Shown: positions 26,488 to 36,202, numbered from the stretch's first letter. The stretch: 64,000 nucleotides of DNA from Bartonella grahamii ATCC 700132 (GCF_000518085.1 NZ_JACX01000005.1:24070-88069), one strand, 5' to 3'. Program-made: numbers and translations. The notes: generated by a model not told the origin, from the letters alone.

Positions 26488-26512
26488 AGTTATATGTATT
26501 ATACATATAACT
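26488..26512 (-). promoter_or_regulatory. Perfect palindrome overlapping a -10 box
   Basis: AGTTATATGTA and TACATATAACT form a perfect 11-base inverted repeat around three bases. Read on the minus strand the centre contains TATAAT, so a dimeric repressor bound here would cover the promoter of the heptapeptide and radical SAM operon. The ribosome site begins eight bases downstream. The binding protein is not encoded nearby as far as can be seen. Confidence 0.55.
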
Positions 26513-26689
26513 TATTATATGAACAGGCTAGCTTGTTTAAGAGGCAAAGTAAAGATAAAAATATAAAAGAACGTTCTCTTGCAGCCTTATGGTCTGATAT
26601 TGTAATTGGTATCCTGTTTTACGTGGGCGGGCTATGAATGCCTAGGGCGAGAAAAAGCAGGGTATTTTAATGGACGTGCGGGGCATCAT

Positions 26690-27620
26690 TGTTATGTTGC
26701 TGGGACTTGGAATTTGTGTCTGATTATGAAATATCATTAGCGCAAAAAGATGGTTTTAAAGGTAGAGATATATTTTTTAATCTCCCTGTAAAACTTCGAG
26801 AAGAGATAGAATGATCTATTAGAAAACATATAAATGTCCAGTGTGATAATATTATCCAATTACATGACATCATCGCTCTTGCCCGCCATTTTGACATATT
26901 GCCTAAAATCTCATTGAGATTGTGCCATGTACTGGCAAACGGGGATAGATCGCGTTTTGGTATGACTGCGGTGGAGTTACGTGCCGCATTATCTTTGCTA
27001 GAATCCAATAGGATTAGGCTTAATGGGGTGCCTTTGCATGTGTGCTCTAATTTGAATTCGACTGAGTTAATAGTATCCACCTTAACTAAGGCTGGAAAGG
27101 ATATTTACGCATTGAAGGATCAAAAAAGTTTTATCAGTCTAGGGGGGATATCCGACTTCCACAGCGTTCTGCGATGCCGTAACGGTTAATGACGAATACT
27201 TTCGTAAAATTTATGAGGCATTATCACAATTGGGTTGTGATTTACATAAGCTTACAGTAATTATTGAACCTAGGCGTATTATATCTGAAGATTATGGTTA
27301 TTTATTTTCAAATATTAGCTCTATAAAAGAGCAGAATGGTACGAACTTAATTACAATCTGGGCTCTGGGGATGTGTACTCAATCTGCATAGTATTACTAG
27401 ATCATAAGTCAAAGTATGTGAAAGCAACTGATACAAAAAAGATTTTACGATGGTGGAAGATCGACGATGAAGGACGTTAGTTCAAAGGAAATTGATATTA
27501 TTGTGTTCTCATATCCTGATTTTTTGGCTTTTTAGATATAAATAACACACCTCCTGGTGAGCTGGAGACTATCAAATGTTGGATCCCGCATGGCGCAATT
27601 AGCAAAAAATCCTATCTACT
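26690..27620 (+). pseudogene. PLP-dependent (LysA/ODC-type) decarboxylase, decayed; MccE-like candidate
   Basis: Fragments in several frames follow the fold III decarboxylase order: SDYEISLAQKDGFKGRDIFF, IIQLHDIIALARHF, ISLRLCHVLANGDRSRFGMT, ELRAALSLLESNRIRLNGVP and LHVCSNLNSTELIV (the HxGS loop, with His kept but Gly changed to Cys), then VIIEPRRIISEDYGYLFSNI (family form EPGRxxV) and a C-terminal IPHGAIS. The PLP-binding Lys region is missing at the 5' end. Family enzymes decarboxylate diaminopimelate, ornithine or related amino acids. In microcin C systems the N-terminal half of MccE is such a decarboxylase, which fits the nearby cassette. Stops and frameshifts show it is dead. Confidence 0.65.
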
Positions 27621-27639
27621 GTATTTTCAGCTCTAAATA

Positions 27640-27815
27640 TTGTGTGCGAAGTGCAATGTCAAGCGGTGGGAATTGATATAAGTGCAGAGTCTATAGGTAT
27701 CCGCTCAGAACAAGGTTGATAGCTCTGTTATGCAGGGGATGGTTAAGTTTCATGTCGGAAATGTTGAGCGTATATCTTATCCTGAAAATACATTTACGTA
27801 TATTACGGCGGGGTG
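27640..27815 (+). pseudogene. SAM-dependent methyltransferase fragment
   Basis: About 55 codons read QAVGIDISAESIGIRSEQG, two stops, then MVKFHVGNVERISYPENTFT YITAG. This is the motif I-acidic loop to motif II-III part of a class I methyltransferase (usual form GVDxSxExIxxA ... GxxExLPFPDxSFD). It follows the decarboxylase relic. MccD of microcin C also has this fold and works with MccE, so the pair may be the relic of an aminopropylation module. Confidence 0.5.
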
Positions 27816-27899
27816 AGTGTTTGTAAGCACTAGCTGTAAAGGCTACTCACCATCCTAGGGTGTTTACTTCTATGTGGATAACAATAGAGTTACAAAACT

Positions 27900-27944
27900 T
27901 GCTTCATATTAAAAGAAAAGAAACTTTTCTTTTAATATGAAGCA
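27900..27944. repeat. 21-bp perfect inverted repeat
   Basis: Perfect complementary arms at 27,900-27,920 and 27,924-27,944 around an AAA loop. The arms are AT-rich (TGCTTCATATTAAAAG at the outside). It follows the decayed methyltransferase and precedes the core-genome junction. It could be a bidirectional terminator, or the fused ends of a small mobile element. Confidence 0.7.
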
Positions 27945-28277
27945 TTGCTACAACCAAAAGGAAATTAAATATCTCGCCTTTATTATTCTCGCCAATGTTT
28001 GCTTATATATGATTATTTGAATCGGAATTAGGTTACGTCCACCATGGTATTTCTCGCTGTTTTATATTAAGGAGAAGGTTCGTACCGATGTATCGCGTGC
28101 AATATCAATTTTTTCAACTATGGTTGATAGGATAGCTTGTTGAGCGTAAAGTTCTTTTACCTTGATGGATCTTATAGTATTCTTTAAAAATATCAGTTGA
28201 TAAATTTTTTTCGTGTCGTTTATGCAGGGGCTGATACTATAAGAATAGAGCTTGATTGTTTGTAAAGTTGGTATGTT
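27945..28277. other. Junction between island and core genome
   Basis: No intact gene. A minus-strand frame (28,301-28,062) ends in IARDTSVRTFSLI; its DNA at 28,084-28,101 is identical to 13,390-13,407. From 28,278 onwards gene order and spacing become ordinary core genome. Confidence 0.5.
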
Positions 28278-29705
28278 ATGGCTATAAAAAATGGTAAACA
28301 AACGAAAAGTAAAAATTTTAAACCTGTCTCTCTTTTTCTCAAAAGTTTACGTGGTGTGCACAATTGGGAACAAGTTTCACAATGGCTTGCTTTCCGTAAG
28401 GTAGAGGATATTGAATGTATTACGCCTGATCAAGCAGGGGTACCACGGGGCAAGATGATGCTTTCTAAAAAATTTACATCGGAAACATCATTAGCATTGC
28501 CTTCAGCAGTTTTTATGGCAACAATTTCAGGGGATTATCCTGAAGATGGTCATGGTTTTGAATATCCTAAAGCAGATGGTGATTTACGCCTTGAGCCTGA
28601 TCTTTCTACGTTAAGCATTGTTCCATGGGAAGATGCTCCCACAGCACAGGTGATTTGTGATCTTGTGTATCAAAATGGTCAGGTTGTGGATTACACACCA
28701 CGCAATGTTTTACGAACGGTGGTTCATTCTTACACAAAAATGGGTTTAAGCCCTGTTGTTTCACCAGAAATTGAGTTTTATTTGGTACAAAAAAATCCCG
28801 ATCCTGATTATCCGTTAGTTCCACCGGTTGGTCGTTCTGGGCGTTCAATTGGTGGTGGACAGGGGTATTCCATTGCTGGTGTTAATGAGTTTGATGATTT
28901 GATTGATGATATTTATCAATTTTCAGAGGCACAAGGATTGGAAATTGATACCCTCATTCATGAAGAAGGAGCAGGTCAGTTTGAAATTAACTTACGTCAT
29001 GGTGATCCTATTGAATTAGCGGATCAAGTTTTTATGTTCAAACGAACAATTCGTGAAGCAGCTCTAAAACATAATATGTATGCAACTTTTATGGCAAAAC
29101 CTATTCAAGGGCAGCCGAGTTCTGCTATGCATATTCACCAATCGGTTGTTGATAAGAAAACCGGTATGAATATTTTTACACAGGAAAATGGTGAAGAAAG
29201 TATCTGTTTTCGCCATTTTATTGGTGGATTGCAAAAACATATGCCAGGGGTACTTGTGATGCTTGCGCCTTATGTGAATTCTTATCGACGTCTTGTCCCT
29301 GATAATTCGGCTCCTGTTAATTTGCGATGGGGATATGATAACCGTACTACAGCTTTTCGAGTTCCCCGTTCTGCTCCTCAAGCGCGGCGTGTTGAGAATA
29401 GACTTCCTTCATCAGATGCGAATCCTTATTTAGCCCTTGCAGCTTCTCTAGCGTGTGGTCTTATTGGTTTGCAACAAAAAATTGAGCCGGATGAGCCAGC
29501 AACAAATAATGTAAACGCTGATAATATTGAGTTACCGCGTGGACTCATTGAGGCAGTCAATTTGTTTGAACAAGATACAGCGATACGTGCTATTTTAGGG
29601 GATGTGTTTGTCAGTACTTATGCTGCAATCAAACGACAAGAGTTTGAAACTTTCATGGAAGTAATTAGTCCGTGGGAGCGTGAATATCTTCTGCTGAATG
29701 TTTAA
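28278..29705 (+). CDS. Glutamine-synthetase-family protein (gamma-glutamylputrescine synthetase-like)
   Basis: A 475-residue member of the glutamine synthetase family. Landmarks are SPEIEFYLV (metal-binding Glu, about residue 160), EEGAGQFEINLRHGDP (about 230), MAKPIQGQPSSAMHIHQSV (the ATP/metal loop with His, about 272) and NLRWGYDNRTTAFRVPRSA (Arg-rich phosphate site, about 350). Family members of this length act on amines; PuuA joins glutamate to putrescine. The oxidoreductase gene six bases downstream matches PuuB, which oxidises gamma-glutamylputrescine, so the pair may degrade polyamines. True glutamine synthetase GlnA is less likely given the partner. Confidence 0.8.
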   Translation: MAIKNGKQTKSKNFKPVSLFLKSLRGVHNWEQVSQWLAFRKVEDIECITPDQAGVPRGKMMLSKKFTSETSLALPSAVFMATISGDYPEDGHGFEYPKADGDLRLEPDLSTLSIVPWEDAPTAQVICDLVYQNGQVVDYTPRNVLRTVVHSYTKMGLSPVVSPEIEFYLVQKNPDPDYPLVPPVGRSGRSIGGGQGYSIAGVNEFDDLIDDIYQFSEAQGLEIDTLIHEEGAGQFEINLRHGDPIELADQVFMFKRTIREAALKHNMYATFMAKPIQGQPSSAMHIHQSVVDKKTGMNIFTQENGEESICFRHFIGGLQKHMPGVLVMLAPYVNSYRRLVPDNSAPVNLRWGYDNRTTAFRVPRSAPQARRVENRLPSSDANPYLALAASLACGLIGLQQKIEPDEPATNNVNADNIELPRGLIEAVNLFEQDTAIRAILGDVFVSTYAAIKRQEFETFMEVISPWEREYLLLNV

Positions 29706-29710
29706 ATTTT

Positions 29711-31000
29711 ATGACGATGATTGATTATAATTCAATTTCTCCAGGAATTTCTTGGTATGAAGATACTTTAAAAGAACGTCCCTCTTATCCTTCTTTTTGT
29801 GAAAACAGACAGTGTGATGTGGTCATTATTGGTGGCGGATTTACGGGTTTGTCGGCTGCTTATCATTTAGTCAAGGCTGGAGTAGATGTTGTTTTATTTG
29901 AAGCATCACGTTTTGGTGATGGTGCTTCAGGGCGCAATGGTGGACAGCTGGGAACAGGGCAACGGCAATGGGTAGAAACATTAGAAAAAAAGTATGGTTT
30001 TAAGCGAAGTAAGGCTCTGTTTGATTTAGCAGAAGAAGCTAAAAGAGATATTTTATCTTTATGCGCGATGCCTAATTGTTCGTGTGATTTGATAGGAGGA
30101 CAGCTTTCTGTGACACATAAAAGGCGTGAGCTTCTCTCTTATCAACGGCATGTTGAGGCGATGCAGCGTTATGGCTATCATGCGCTTACTTTTATGGATA
30201 GGGCAGAAACATCTAGGCGACTTGGATCGTCTTTTTATTGTGGTGGTATTTATGATGCGGATACCGGCCATATAAATCCCTTAAAATTGATTATTGGATT
30301 GGCAAAAAAAGCTAAAGATGCTGGTGCTAAGCTTTATGAGAAGTCACAAGTAACGACAGTAAAGCGCAAGGGAGCCCATTGGAAAGTGATAACAGAAAAA
30401 GGCAGTGTAACAGCAGAGCATGTTTTACTTGCAACAAATGGGTATAAACTTGGTCTGGAGCGTTTTATTGAAAAAAATATTGTTTCTATTCGTTCTTATA
30501 TTGGAGCAACGGACCCATTACCAAAGCACAGTTCAATTCTCGCAGGCGGGGAATCGGTTGATGATTCCCGTTTTATGGTTCGCTATTTTCGCAAAAGCAT
30601 TGATAATCGTCTCTTATTTGGTGGCGTAGAAAGTTATGATAATAAACATCCTTTGAATTTAGATGAACGTATAAAACGGCAAATTGCTGAAATTTATCCT
30701 CAATTACATTCTATCAATTTAAGCCATTGTTGGGGAGCAACGGTTGCCATCACAGTTGAGCGCATGCCCTATGTTCGACAACTTTTCTCAAGGATGACTT
30801 ATTGTGGTGGTTATTCAGGGCATGGCGTTATGCTGGCTCCTTTCATAGGAAAATTATACGCAGAATGGTTGACTGGAAAATATGAACGTTTTTCCTATTT
30901 CCAAGACTTAAAGATTTCATCTTTTCCGGGGGGAGGAGTTTTGCGTTATCCGCTTATATTTTTAGCAATGCGTTGGTTTTCTTTAATGGATCGCCTTTAA
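29711..31000 (+). CDS. FAD-dependent oxidoreductase (PuuB/DadA-like)
   Basis: A 429-residue DAO-family flavoenzyme. The N-terminal FAD-binding motif is VVIIGGGFTGLSAAYHLVKA (about residues 36-55), followed by FGDGASGRNGGQLG, which is typical of gamma-glutamylputrescine oxidase. The C-terminal part has YCGGYSGHGVMLAPFIGKL. The likely reaction is oxidative deamination of a glutamylated polyamine, giving an aldehyde, ammonia and peroxide. It begins five bases after the synthetase-like gene and is co-oriented, so the two are an operon. Exact substrate is inferred from the pairing. Confidence 0.8.
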   Translation: MTMIDYNSISPGISWYEDTLKERPSYPSFCENRQCDVVIIGGGFTGLSAAYHLVKAGVDVVLFEASRFGDGASGRNGGQLGTGQRQWVETLEKKYGFKRSKALFDLAEEAKRDILSLCAMPNCSCDLIGGQLSVTHKRRELLSYQRHVEAMQRYGYHALTFMDRAETSRRLGSSFYCGGIYDADTGHINPLKLIIGLAKKAKDAGAKLYEKSQVTTVKRKGAHWKVITEKGSVTAEHVLLATNGYKLGLERFIEKNIVSIRSYIGATDPLPKHSSILAGGESVDDSRFMVRYFRKSIDNRLLFGGVESYDNKHPLNLDERIKRQIAEIYPQLHSINLSHCWGATVAITVERMPYVRQLFSRMTYCGGYSGHGVMLAPFIGKLYAEWLTGKYERFSYFQDLKISSFPGGGVLRYPLIFLAMRWFSLMDRL

Positions 31001-31120
31001 TGGAAACATTGCTTGAAATGAAGAAAATTAATGGCTTATTTAGTATCTGTCTGCTTTAATAATGGAAGCTTTTATAAGTGATATGGGATTTCATAATCGA
31101 ATAGAAAAATAAACAAGTTC

Positions 31121-32593
31121 ATGGTGCGTAAAATTATTCCAGTTTCTTCCTTTGATTGTATTGTTTTTGGTGGCAATGGTGACTTGGCGTCGCGCAAGCT
31201 TTTGCCGGCCTTGTATCATTGTCAGTGTGTTGGTCAATTCAGTGAGCCAACACGTATTATTGGGGCTTCTCGCACTTCCTTAAGTCATGAAGAATATCAA
31301 AATTTTGTCCGCACTTCTTTAGAAAAACATATCCATCCAAAAGATCTCAATTCAACAGAACTCAATCGTTTTCTTGCACGTTTAAGCTATGTTTCTGTTG
31401 ATGTTTCCTCAAATCGAGGGTGGGAGGATTTAGCTCTCCTTCTGTCACAAGATTCAGCGAATATTCGAGCTTTTTATTTGGCTGTTAGTTCGTCACTTTT
31501 TGCTGATATTGCGATGAAGTTGGGAAAAAATGATTTGGTGACACCACAAACACGGATTATCATTGAAAAACCAATTGGTCGCGATGTAAAAACAGCTGTT
31601 TCACTTAATGATGCATTTGCAAGCGCCTTTAATGAAGAGCAGATCTTTCGTATTGATCATTATCTTGGGAAGGAAACTGTTCAAAACTTAATGGCATTGC
31701 GGTTTGTTAATACACTTTATGAACCGCTATGGAACTCCAACTATATTGATCATGTTCAAATAACCGTTGCTGAATCTTTAGGGTTAGAGGGGCGTACAGA
31801 ATATTATGAAAGCACTGGTGCTCTACGCGATATGGTTCAAAACCATATGCTACAATTACTTTGTTTGGTTGCGATGGAAATACCATTTACCAACAGTGCT
31901 AATGCTGTGCGCGATGAAAAACTTAAAATTTTACATTCTTTAACACCGCTTGATGTCCATAATGTAGGGCAGCATACTGTACGTGGGCAGTATCTTTCTG
32001 GTCTATCAAATGGTATATCCGTAGAGTCTTATTTGGATGATCTGGGAAGAGCGAGTAAGAGTGAAACATTTGTAGCGCTTAAGGTTAAGATTGATAACTG
32101 GCGTTGGGCTAATACGCCTTTTTATTTACGAACAGGTAAGCGCCTGTTCACGCGAATGTCTGAAATTGTTGTGGTTTTTAAACCGATTCCTCATAATATT
32201 TTTAATGTGGATTTAGATGAAATTTTTTCTAATCGGCTTGTGATTCGTCTCCAACCTGATGAAGGTGTAAAACAATGGTTGATGATTAAGGATCCAAGTT
32301 ATGGCGGTATGCGGTTTCGTCACATTCCATTAGACATGAGTTTTGCTTCCACATTTTCTGAACGTAATCCTGATGCTTATGAACGTTTATTAATGGATGT
32401 TATTCGTGGAGATCAAACGCTGTTTATGCGTCGTGATGAAGTTGAGGCTGCTTGGCGTTGGATTGATCCAATCATTGAGGGATGGGAAGCAATAAAACAG
32501 CCTTTTCACAGTTATAGCGCTGGTTCGTGGGGGCCATCTGCTTCGACGATTCTCATGGAACGTGATGGGCGTATATGGAACAATTTAGTTTAG
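31121..32593 (+). CDS. zwf: Glucose-6-phosphate 1-dehydrogenase
   Basis: A 490-residue enzyme with the NADP-binding FGGNGDLASRKLLPALY (about residues 17-33), IIEKPIGRD (about 148) and the active-site RIDHYLGKETVQN (about 177-189). It oxidises glucose 6-phosphate to 6-phosphogluconolactone, producing NADPH. It heads the zwf-pgl-edd block: pgl follows after 10 bases and edd 56 bases after that. Together they convert glucose 6-phosphate to 2-keto-3-deoxy-6-phosphogluconate (Entner-Doudoroff). The aldolase gene eda is not in this window. Confidence 0.95.
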   Translation: MVRKIIPVSSFDCIVFGGNGDLASRKLLPALYHCQCVGQFSEPTRIIGASRTSLSHEEYQNFVRTSLEKHIHPKDLNSTELNRFLARLSYVSVDVSSNRGWEDLALLLSQDSANIRAFYLAVSSSLFADIAMKLGKNDLVTPQTRIIIEKPIGRDVKTAVSLNDAFASAFNEEQIFRIDHYLGKETVQNLMALRFVNTLYEPLWNSNYIDHVQITVAESLGLEGRTEYYESTGALRDMVQNHMLQLLCLVAMEIPFTNSANAVRDEKLKILHSLTPLDVHNVGQHTVRGQYLSGLSNGISVESYLDDLGRASKSETFVALKVKIDNWRWANTPFYLRTGKRLFTRMSEIVVVFKPIPHNIFNVDLDEIFSNRLVIRLQPDEGVKQWLMIKDPSYGGMRFRHIPLDMSFASTFSERNPDAYERLLMDVIRGDQTLFMRRDEVEAAWRWIDPIIEGWEAIKQPFHSYSAGSWGPSASTILMERDGRIWNNLV

Positions 32594-32603
32594 AGCAATA
32601 AGT

Positions 32604-33356
32604 ATGTATAGAATGAATATTGACCGTTTAGATTTTGAAACCCCTCAGACTTTAGCCTTGGCATTAGCAGATCGAGTAGCCGCAGAACTTAGTGTATCTG
32701 TTCTTGAGCGTAAGAGAGCAGTTTTAGCGGTGTCTGGTGGTAAAACACCAGAATTGTTTTTTCATTATTTGTCAAAAGCGGATATTGATTGGCAAAATAT
32801 CATTATCACTTTGGTCGATGAACGTTTCGTTCCTACACACGATGAACGTTCAAATGAGCATATGGTACGGTGTCATTTGTTACAAAATTTTGCCGAAAAA
32901 GCGCGTTTTGTAGGGCTTTATCATAAAGCGATTACTGCTGAACTTGCTGCTTTTTCAGCGGCGAGTCGTATTAATACTTTGCCTAAACCCTTTGATGTTG
33001 TTGTTTTAGGAATGGGGGGTGATGGACATACGGCTTCTTTTTTTCCTGATGCTGATCGTTTAAAGCAAGCGCTTGATCTGCGAACACAAGCACTTGTTTT
33101 GCCCCTTCATGCTAAGAGTGCTGTTGAGCCAAGACTCTCACTAACTTTGCCAGTTATTATGCAGTCTCGTTGTATTATTCTCCATATCGAAGGTTTTCAG
33201 AAACGCGATTGTTTTGAAAAAGCTTGTCAAGATGGATCTGAAATAGAAATGCCTATTCGAGCAGTTTTGCGTAACTCCCCTCATCTTGTGCAGGTTTATT
33301 GGTCGCCTGCAGATAATGAAATAAGTGAATTAGAATATGAGAGACAAGGTGAATAA
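32604..33356 (+). CDS. pgl: 6-phosphogluconolactonase
   Basis: A 250-residue protein of the NagB/6PGL fold with LAVSGGKTPELFF (about residues 43-55), TLVDERFVP (about 74) and VVLGMGGDGHTASFFPD (about 135-151). It hydrolyses 6-phosphogluconolactone, the zwf product, to 6-phosphogluconate. It lies between zwf and edd in the same direction. An ATG three codons later is a possible start. Confidence 0.93.
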   Translation: MYRMNIDRLDFETPQTLALALADRVAAELSVSVLERKRAVLAVSGGKTPELFFHYLSKADIDWQNIIITLVDERFVPTHDERSNEHMVRCHLLQNFAEKARFVGLYHKAITAELAAFSAASRINTLPKPFDVVVLGMGGDGHTASFFPDADRLKQALDLRTQALVLPLHAKSAVEPRLSLTLPVIMQSRCIILHIEGFQKRDCFEKACQDGSEIEMPIRAVLRNSPHLVQVYWSPADNEISELEYERQGE

Positions 33357-33412
33357 AAACGTAATCTCTCTCAATGAATGAGGGGAAGCAACAATGAAAG
33401 AGGGAGGGGAAT

Positions 33413-35236
33413 ATGGCACTTTCCAAGACAATTGCCACAGTTACACGAAGGATTTATGAACGTTCTCGATCAACACGAGAAATTTACTTAGATCGTATTG
33501 CGAAAGCACAAGTTCATCGTCCCAAACGAAGTTTTTTAGGATGTGCCAATCAGGCTCATGGTTTTGCTGCTTGTGGTGCAATAGATAAAGAGCGTTTGAA
33601 GGGAAATATCGTTGGGAATATTGGCATTATCACGGCATATAACGATTTACTTTCAGCTCATCAACCTTTTGAAAAATTTCCTCACTTAATTAAAGAGTCG
33701 GCACGTATGGTTGGTGGTGTTGCACAGGTTGCAGGTGGTGTTCCCGCGATGTGCGATGGTGTTACGCAGGGAAATGCGGGGATGGAGCTTTCCCTTTTTT
33801 CGCGTGAAGTAATTGCAATGGCGACAGCTATAAGCTTATCACACGATGTCTTTGATGCAGCATTGTATCTTGGGGTGTGTGATAAAATTGTACCAGGTTT
33901 ATTGATTGGTGCACTAACATTTGGTCATTTACCAGGAATTTTTATACCAGCTGGTCCTATGACAAGTGGTCAAGGTAATGATGAAAAAGCGAAGATACGT
34001 CAACTTTACGCGGAAAATAAAATAGATCGCCAAACACTTCTAGCATCAGAAGCACGTTCTTATCATGGACCAGGAACATGTACATTTTATGGAACCGCTA
34101 ACTCTAATCAGGTGATACTGGAGATGATGGGGCTTCATATGCCGGGAGCTTCTTTTGTTAATGCGAATACACCGTTGCGTGATGCTTTAACAAAAGAAGC
34201 CACGAAACGTGTACTTGAAATGACAGATCTTGGTGATCATTATAGGCCACTTGGTATGATCATTGATGAGCGTTCTTTTGTAAATGCCATTGTAGGATTA
34301 AATGCAACAGGAGGTTCTACCAATCACACGATTCATTTGATTGCTATAGCTGCTGTTTGCGGTATTAAATTGACATGGCATGATATTGCAGAAATTTCAT
34401 CCGCTGTGCCTCTTTTAGCGCGCATTTATCCTAATGGTTTAGCGGATATCAATCATTTTTATGCTGCTGGGGGGATGGGATTTATTATTCGCGAGCTTAT
34501 CGAGGCAGGTTTAGTACATGAAGATGTTTCTACGGTTTTTGGTAAAGATCTCACTGCTTATGCAATTGAAGCAAAGCTTTCTGCTGATGGTCATGTGGTG
34601 CGTGAAGCGGCTCTCAAGGAAAGTGGTGATCATAAGGTGTTAGCAGGGTGGAGAAAGCCATTTCAGCCTGACGGTGGTCTTCGTGTTTTATCGGGAGATT
34701 TGGGAACAGCTATTATAAAAGTTTCCTCTGTTAAACCAGAGTATTGGCAGATTAAAGCACCAGTCTTTGTTTTTAATGATCAAGAGGAACTACAAAAATC
34801 TTTTAAATCTGAAGTGTTGTATGATAAAGATTTTATCGCTGTCATTCGCTATCAAGGACCAAAAGCCAATGGTATGCCAGAGCTTCATAAATTAACGACC
34901 ATTTTAGGCGTTTTACAAGATCGCGGTCAAAAGGTAGCATTGATAACCGATGGGCGTATGTCAGGGGCGTCAGGAAAAATTCCTGCTGCCATTCATGTGA
35001 CACCGGAAGCAATGGATAATGGCCCCATTGCACGTTTGCAGGATGGTGATATTGTTTTTCTTGATGCTCATGAGGGTAAACTAACTCTTTTGGAGGATTT
35101 AGCAAAATTTAACGCGCGAAAAATCATACCTCCTGATCTTTCAAACAACGAACATGGTGTTGGACGCGAACTTTTTCATGTTTTTCGTCAATCCGTTAAT
35201 CGTGCAGATCAAGGGGCATCTGTTTTTATGACATGA
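33413..35236 (+). CDS. edd: Phosphogluconate dehydratase
   Basis: A 607-residue IlvD/Edd-family iron-sulfur dehydratase. Cluster-binding and signature segments are visible: GVPAMCDGVTQGNAGMELS (about residues 110-128), SEARSYHGPGTCTFYGTANS (about 210), GLNATGGSTNHTIHL (about 300) and DGRMSGASGKIPAAIH (about 515). The length fits Edd (about 600) rather than IlvD (about 560-610) mainly through the zwf-pgl context. It forms 2-keto-3-deoxy-6-phosphogluconate. A strong gggagggg site precedes the ATG. Confidence 0.93.
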   Translation: MALSKTIATVTRRIYERSRSTREIYLDRIAKAQVHRPKRSFLGCANQAHGFAACGAIDKERLKGNIVGNIGIITAYNDLLSAHQPFEKFPHLIKESARMVGGVAQVAGGVPAMCDGVTQGNAGMELSLFSREVIAMATAISLSHDVFDAALYLGVCDKIVPGLLIGALTFGHLPGIFIPAGPMTSGQGNDEKAKIRQLYAENKIDRQTLLASEARSYHGPGTCTFYGTANSNQVILEMMGLHMPGASFVNANTPLRDALTKEATKRVLEMTDLGDHYRPLGMIIDERSFVNAIVGLNATGGSTNHTIHLIAIAAVCGIKLTWHDIAEISSAVPLLARIYPNGLADINHFYAAGGMGFIIRELIEAGLVHEDVSTVFGKDLTAYAIEAKLSADGHVVREAALKESGDHKVLAGWRKPFQPDGGLRVLSGDLGTAIIKVSSVKPEYWQIKAPVFVFNDQEELQKSFKSEVLYDKDFIAVIRYQGPKANGMPELHKLTTILGVLQDRGQKVALITDGRMSGASGKIPAAIHVTPEAMDNGPIARLQDGDIVFLDAHEGKLTLLEDLAKFNARKIIPPDLSNNEHGVGRELFHVFRQSVNRADQGASVFMT

Positions 35237-35302
35237 AAAATGCAAAAATAAACAAGCTTAATCATGTACAATAAAACCATATACAAGGAATTGTTACAAT
35301 TC

Positions 35303-36202
35303 TTAGAATTTTGGTATAGGCAGATTGTGTGATCGCGCAGCGGCTTTGAGTGTATTAACCATAAGCATGGCAATTGTCATTGGTCCAACGCCTCCTGGAA
35401 CAGGGGTAATCGCAGCAGCTTTTTCTTTTACGTTTTCAAAATCGACATCACCAACAAGACGTGTTTTCCCTATACCTTTTTCTGGTGCAGCAACGCGGTT
35501 AATACCAACATCAATAACAATTGCACCATTTTTTATCCAGTCTTTTTTAATCATTTGTGGGCGGCCTACAGCTGCTACTAGAATATCAGCGCTTCGACAC
35601 ACATCATCAAGGTCACGGGTACGGCTATGGGCAATTGTCACAGTGGCATTGGCTGCTGTTAAAAGGGCAGCCATAGGTTTTCCAACAATATTAGAGCGTC
35701 CAACAACGACAGCATCAAGTCCAGATAAATCTTGCCCACAGTGTCGTTCAATCATCATCATAGCACCAGCTGGTGTGCAGGGAATAATCGCATCTTCAAG
35801 TGCATTCGCCGCGAGTTTTCCTATATTAATATAATGAAAACCATCAACATCTTTTTGGAAAGCAACGGCTTGTGTTATGCGATTTGTATTCATATGAGCA
35901 GGGAGAGGCAGCTGTACCAAAATACCATGAATTTTTGGATCAGAATTTAATGTTGCAATAAGTTGAAGAAGTTCTTTTTCTTGCGTTTCTTTGGAAACGA
36001 CATGTTTGATTGAAAGAAATCCACATTCTTCGGCTTTTTTATTTTTTGAGGTGACATATACTTGACTTGCGGGATCATCTCCAACGATAATAACAGCGAT
36101 ACTAGGTTGTATATTATAGTGATGGCGGAGCTTTATTGTTTCGGCCTTAACTTTCGCAATAATCTCTTCAGCAAGTTTTTTTCCATCGATAATATTATTC
36201 AT
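35303..36202 (-). CDS. folD: Methylenetetrahydrofolate dehydrogenase/cyclohydrolase
   Basis: A 299-residue bifunctional enzyme. [16 protein letters not shown] holds the catalytic Lys at about residue 56, [13 protein letters not shown] is the folate-site loop (about 95), and [17 protein letters not shown] binds NADP (about 166-182). The ending [15 protein letters not shown] is also a family signature. It interconverts methylene-, methenyl- and formyl-tetrahydrofolate for purine, Met and thymidylate synthesis. It faces edd tail to tail with only 66 bases between the stops. Confidence 0.95.
   Translation of the reverse strand: MNNIIDGKKLAEEIIAKVKAETIKLRHHYNIQPSIAVIIVGDDPASQVYVTSKNKKAEECGFLSIKHVVSKETQEKELLQLIATLNSDPKIHGILVQLPLPAHMNTNRITQAVAFQKDVDGFHYINIGKLAANALEDAIIPCTPAGAMMMIERHCGQDLSGLDAVVVGRSNIVGKPMAALLTAANATVTIAHSRTRDLDDVCRSADILVAAVGRPQMIKKDWIKNGAIVIDVGINRVAAPEKGIGKTRLVGDVDFENVKEKAAAITPVPGGVGPMTIAMLMVNTLKAAARSHNLPIPKF

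Noticed and set aside
35325-35834. 169-codon frame on the plus strand
   Set aside because: Fully antisense to folD, which has clear catalytic motifs; it is a shadow.
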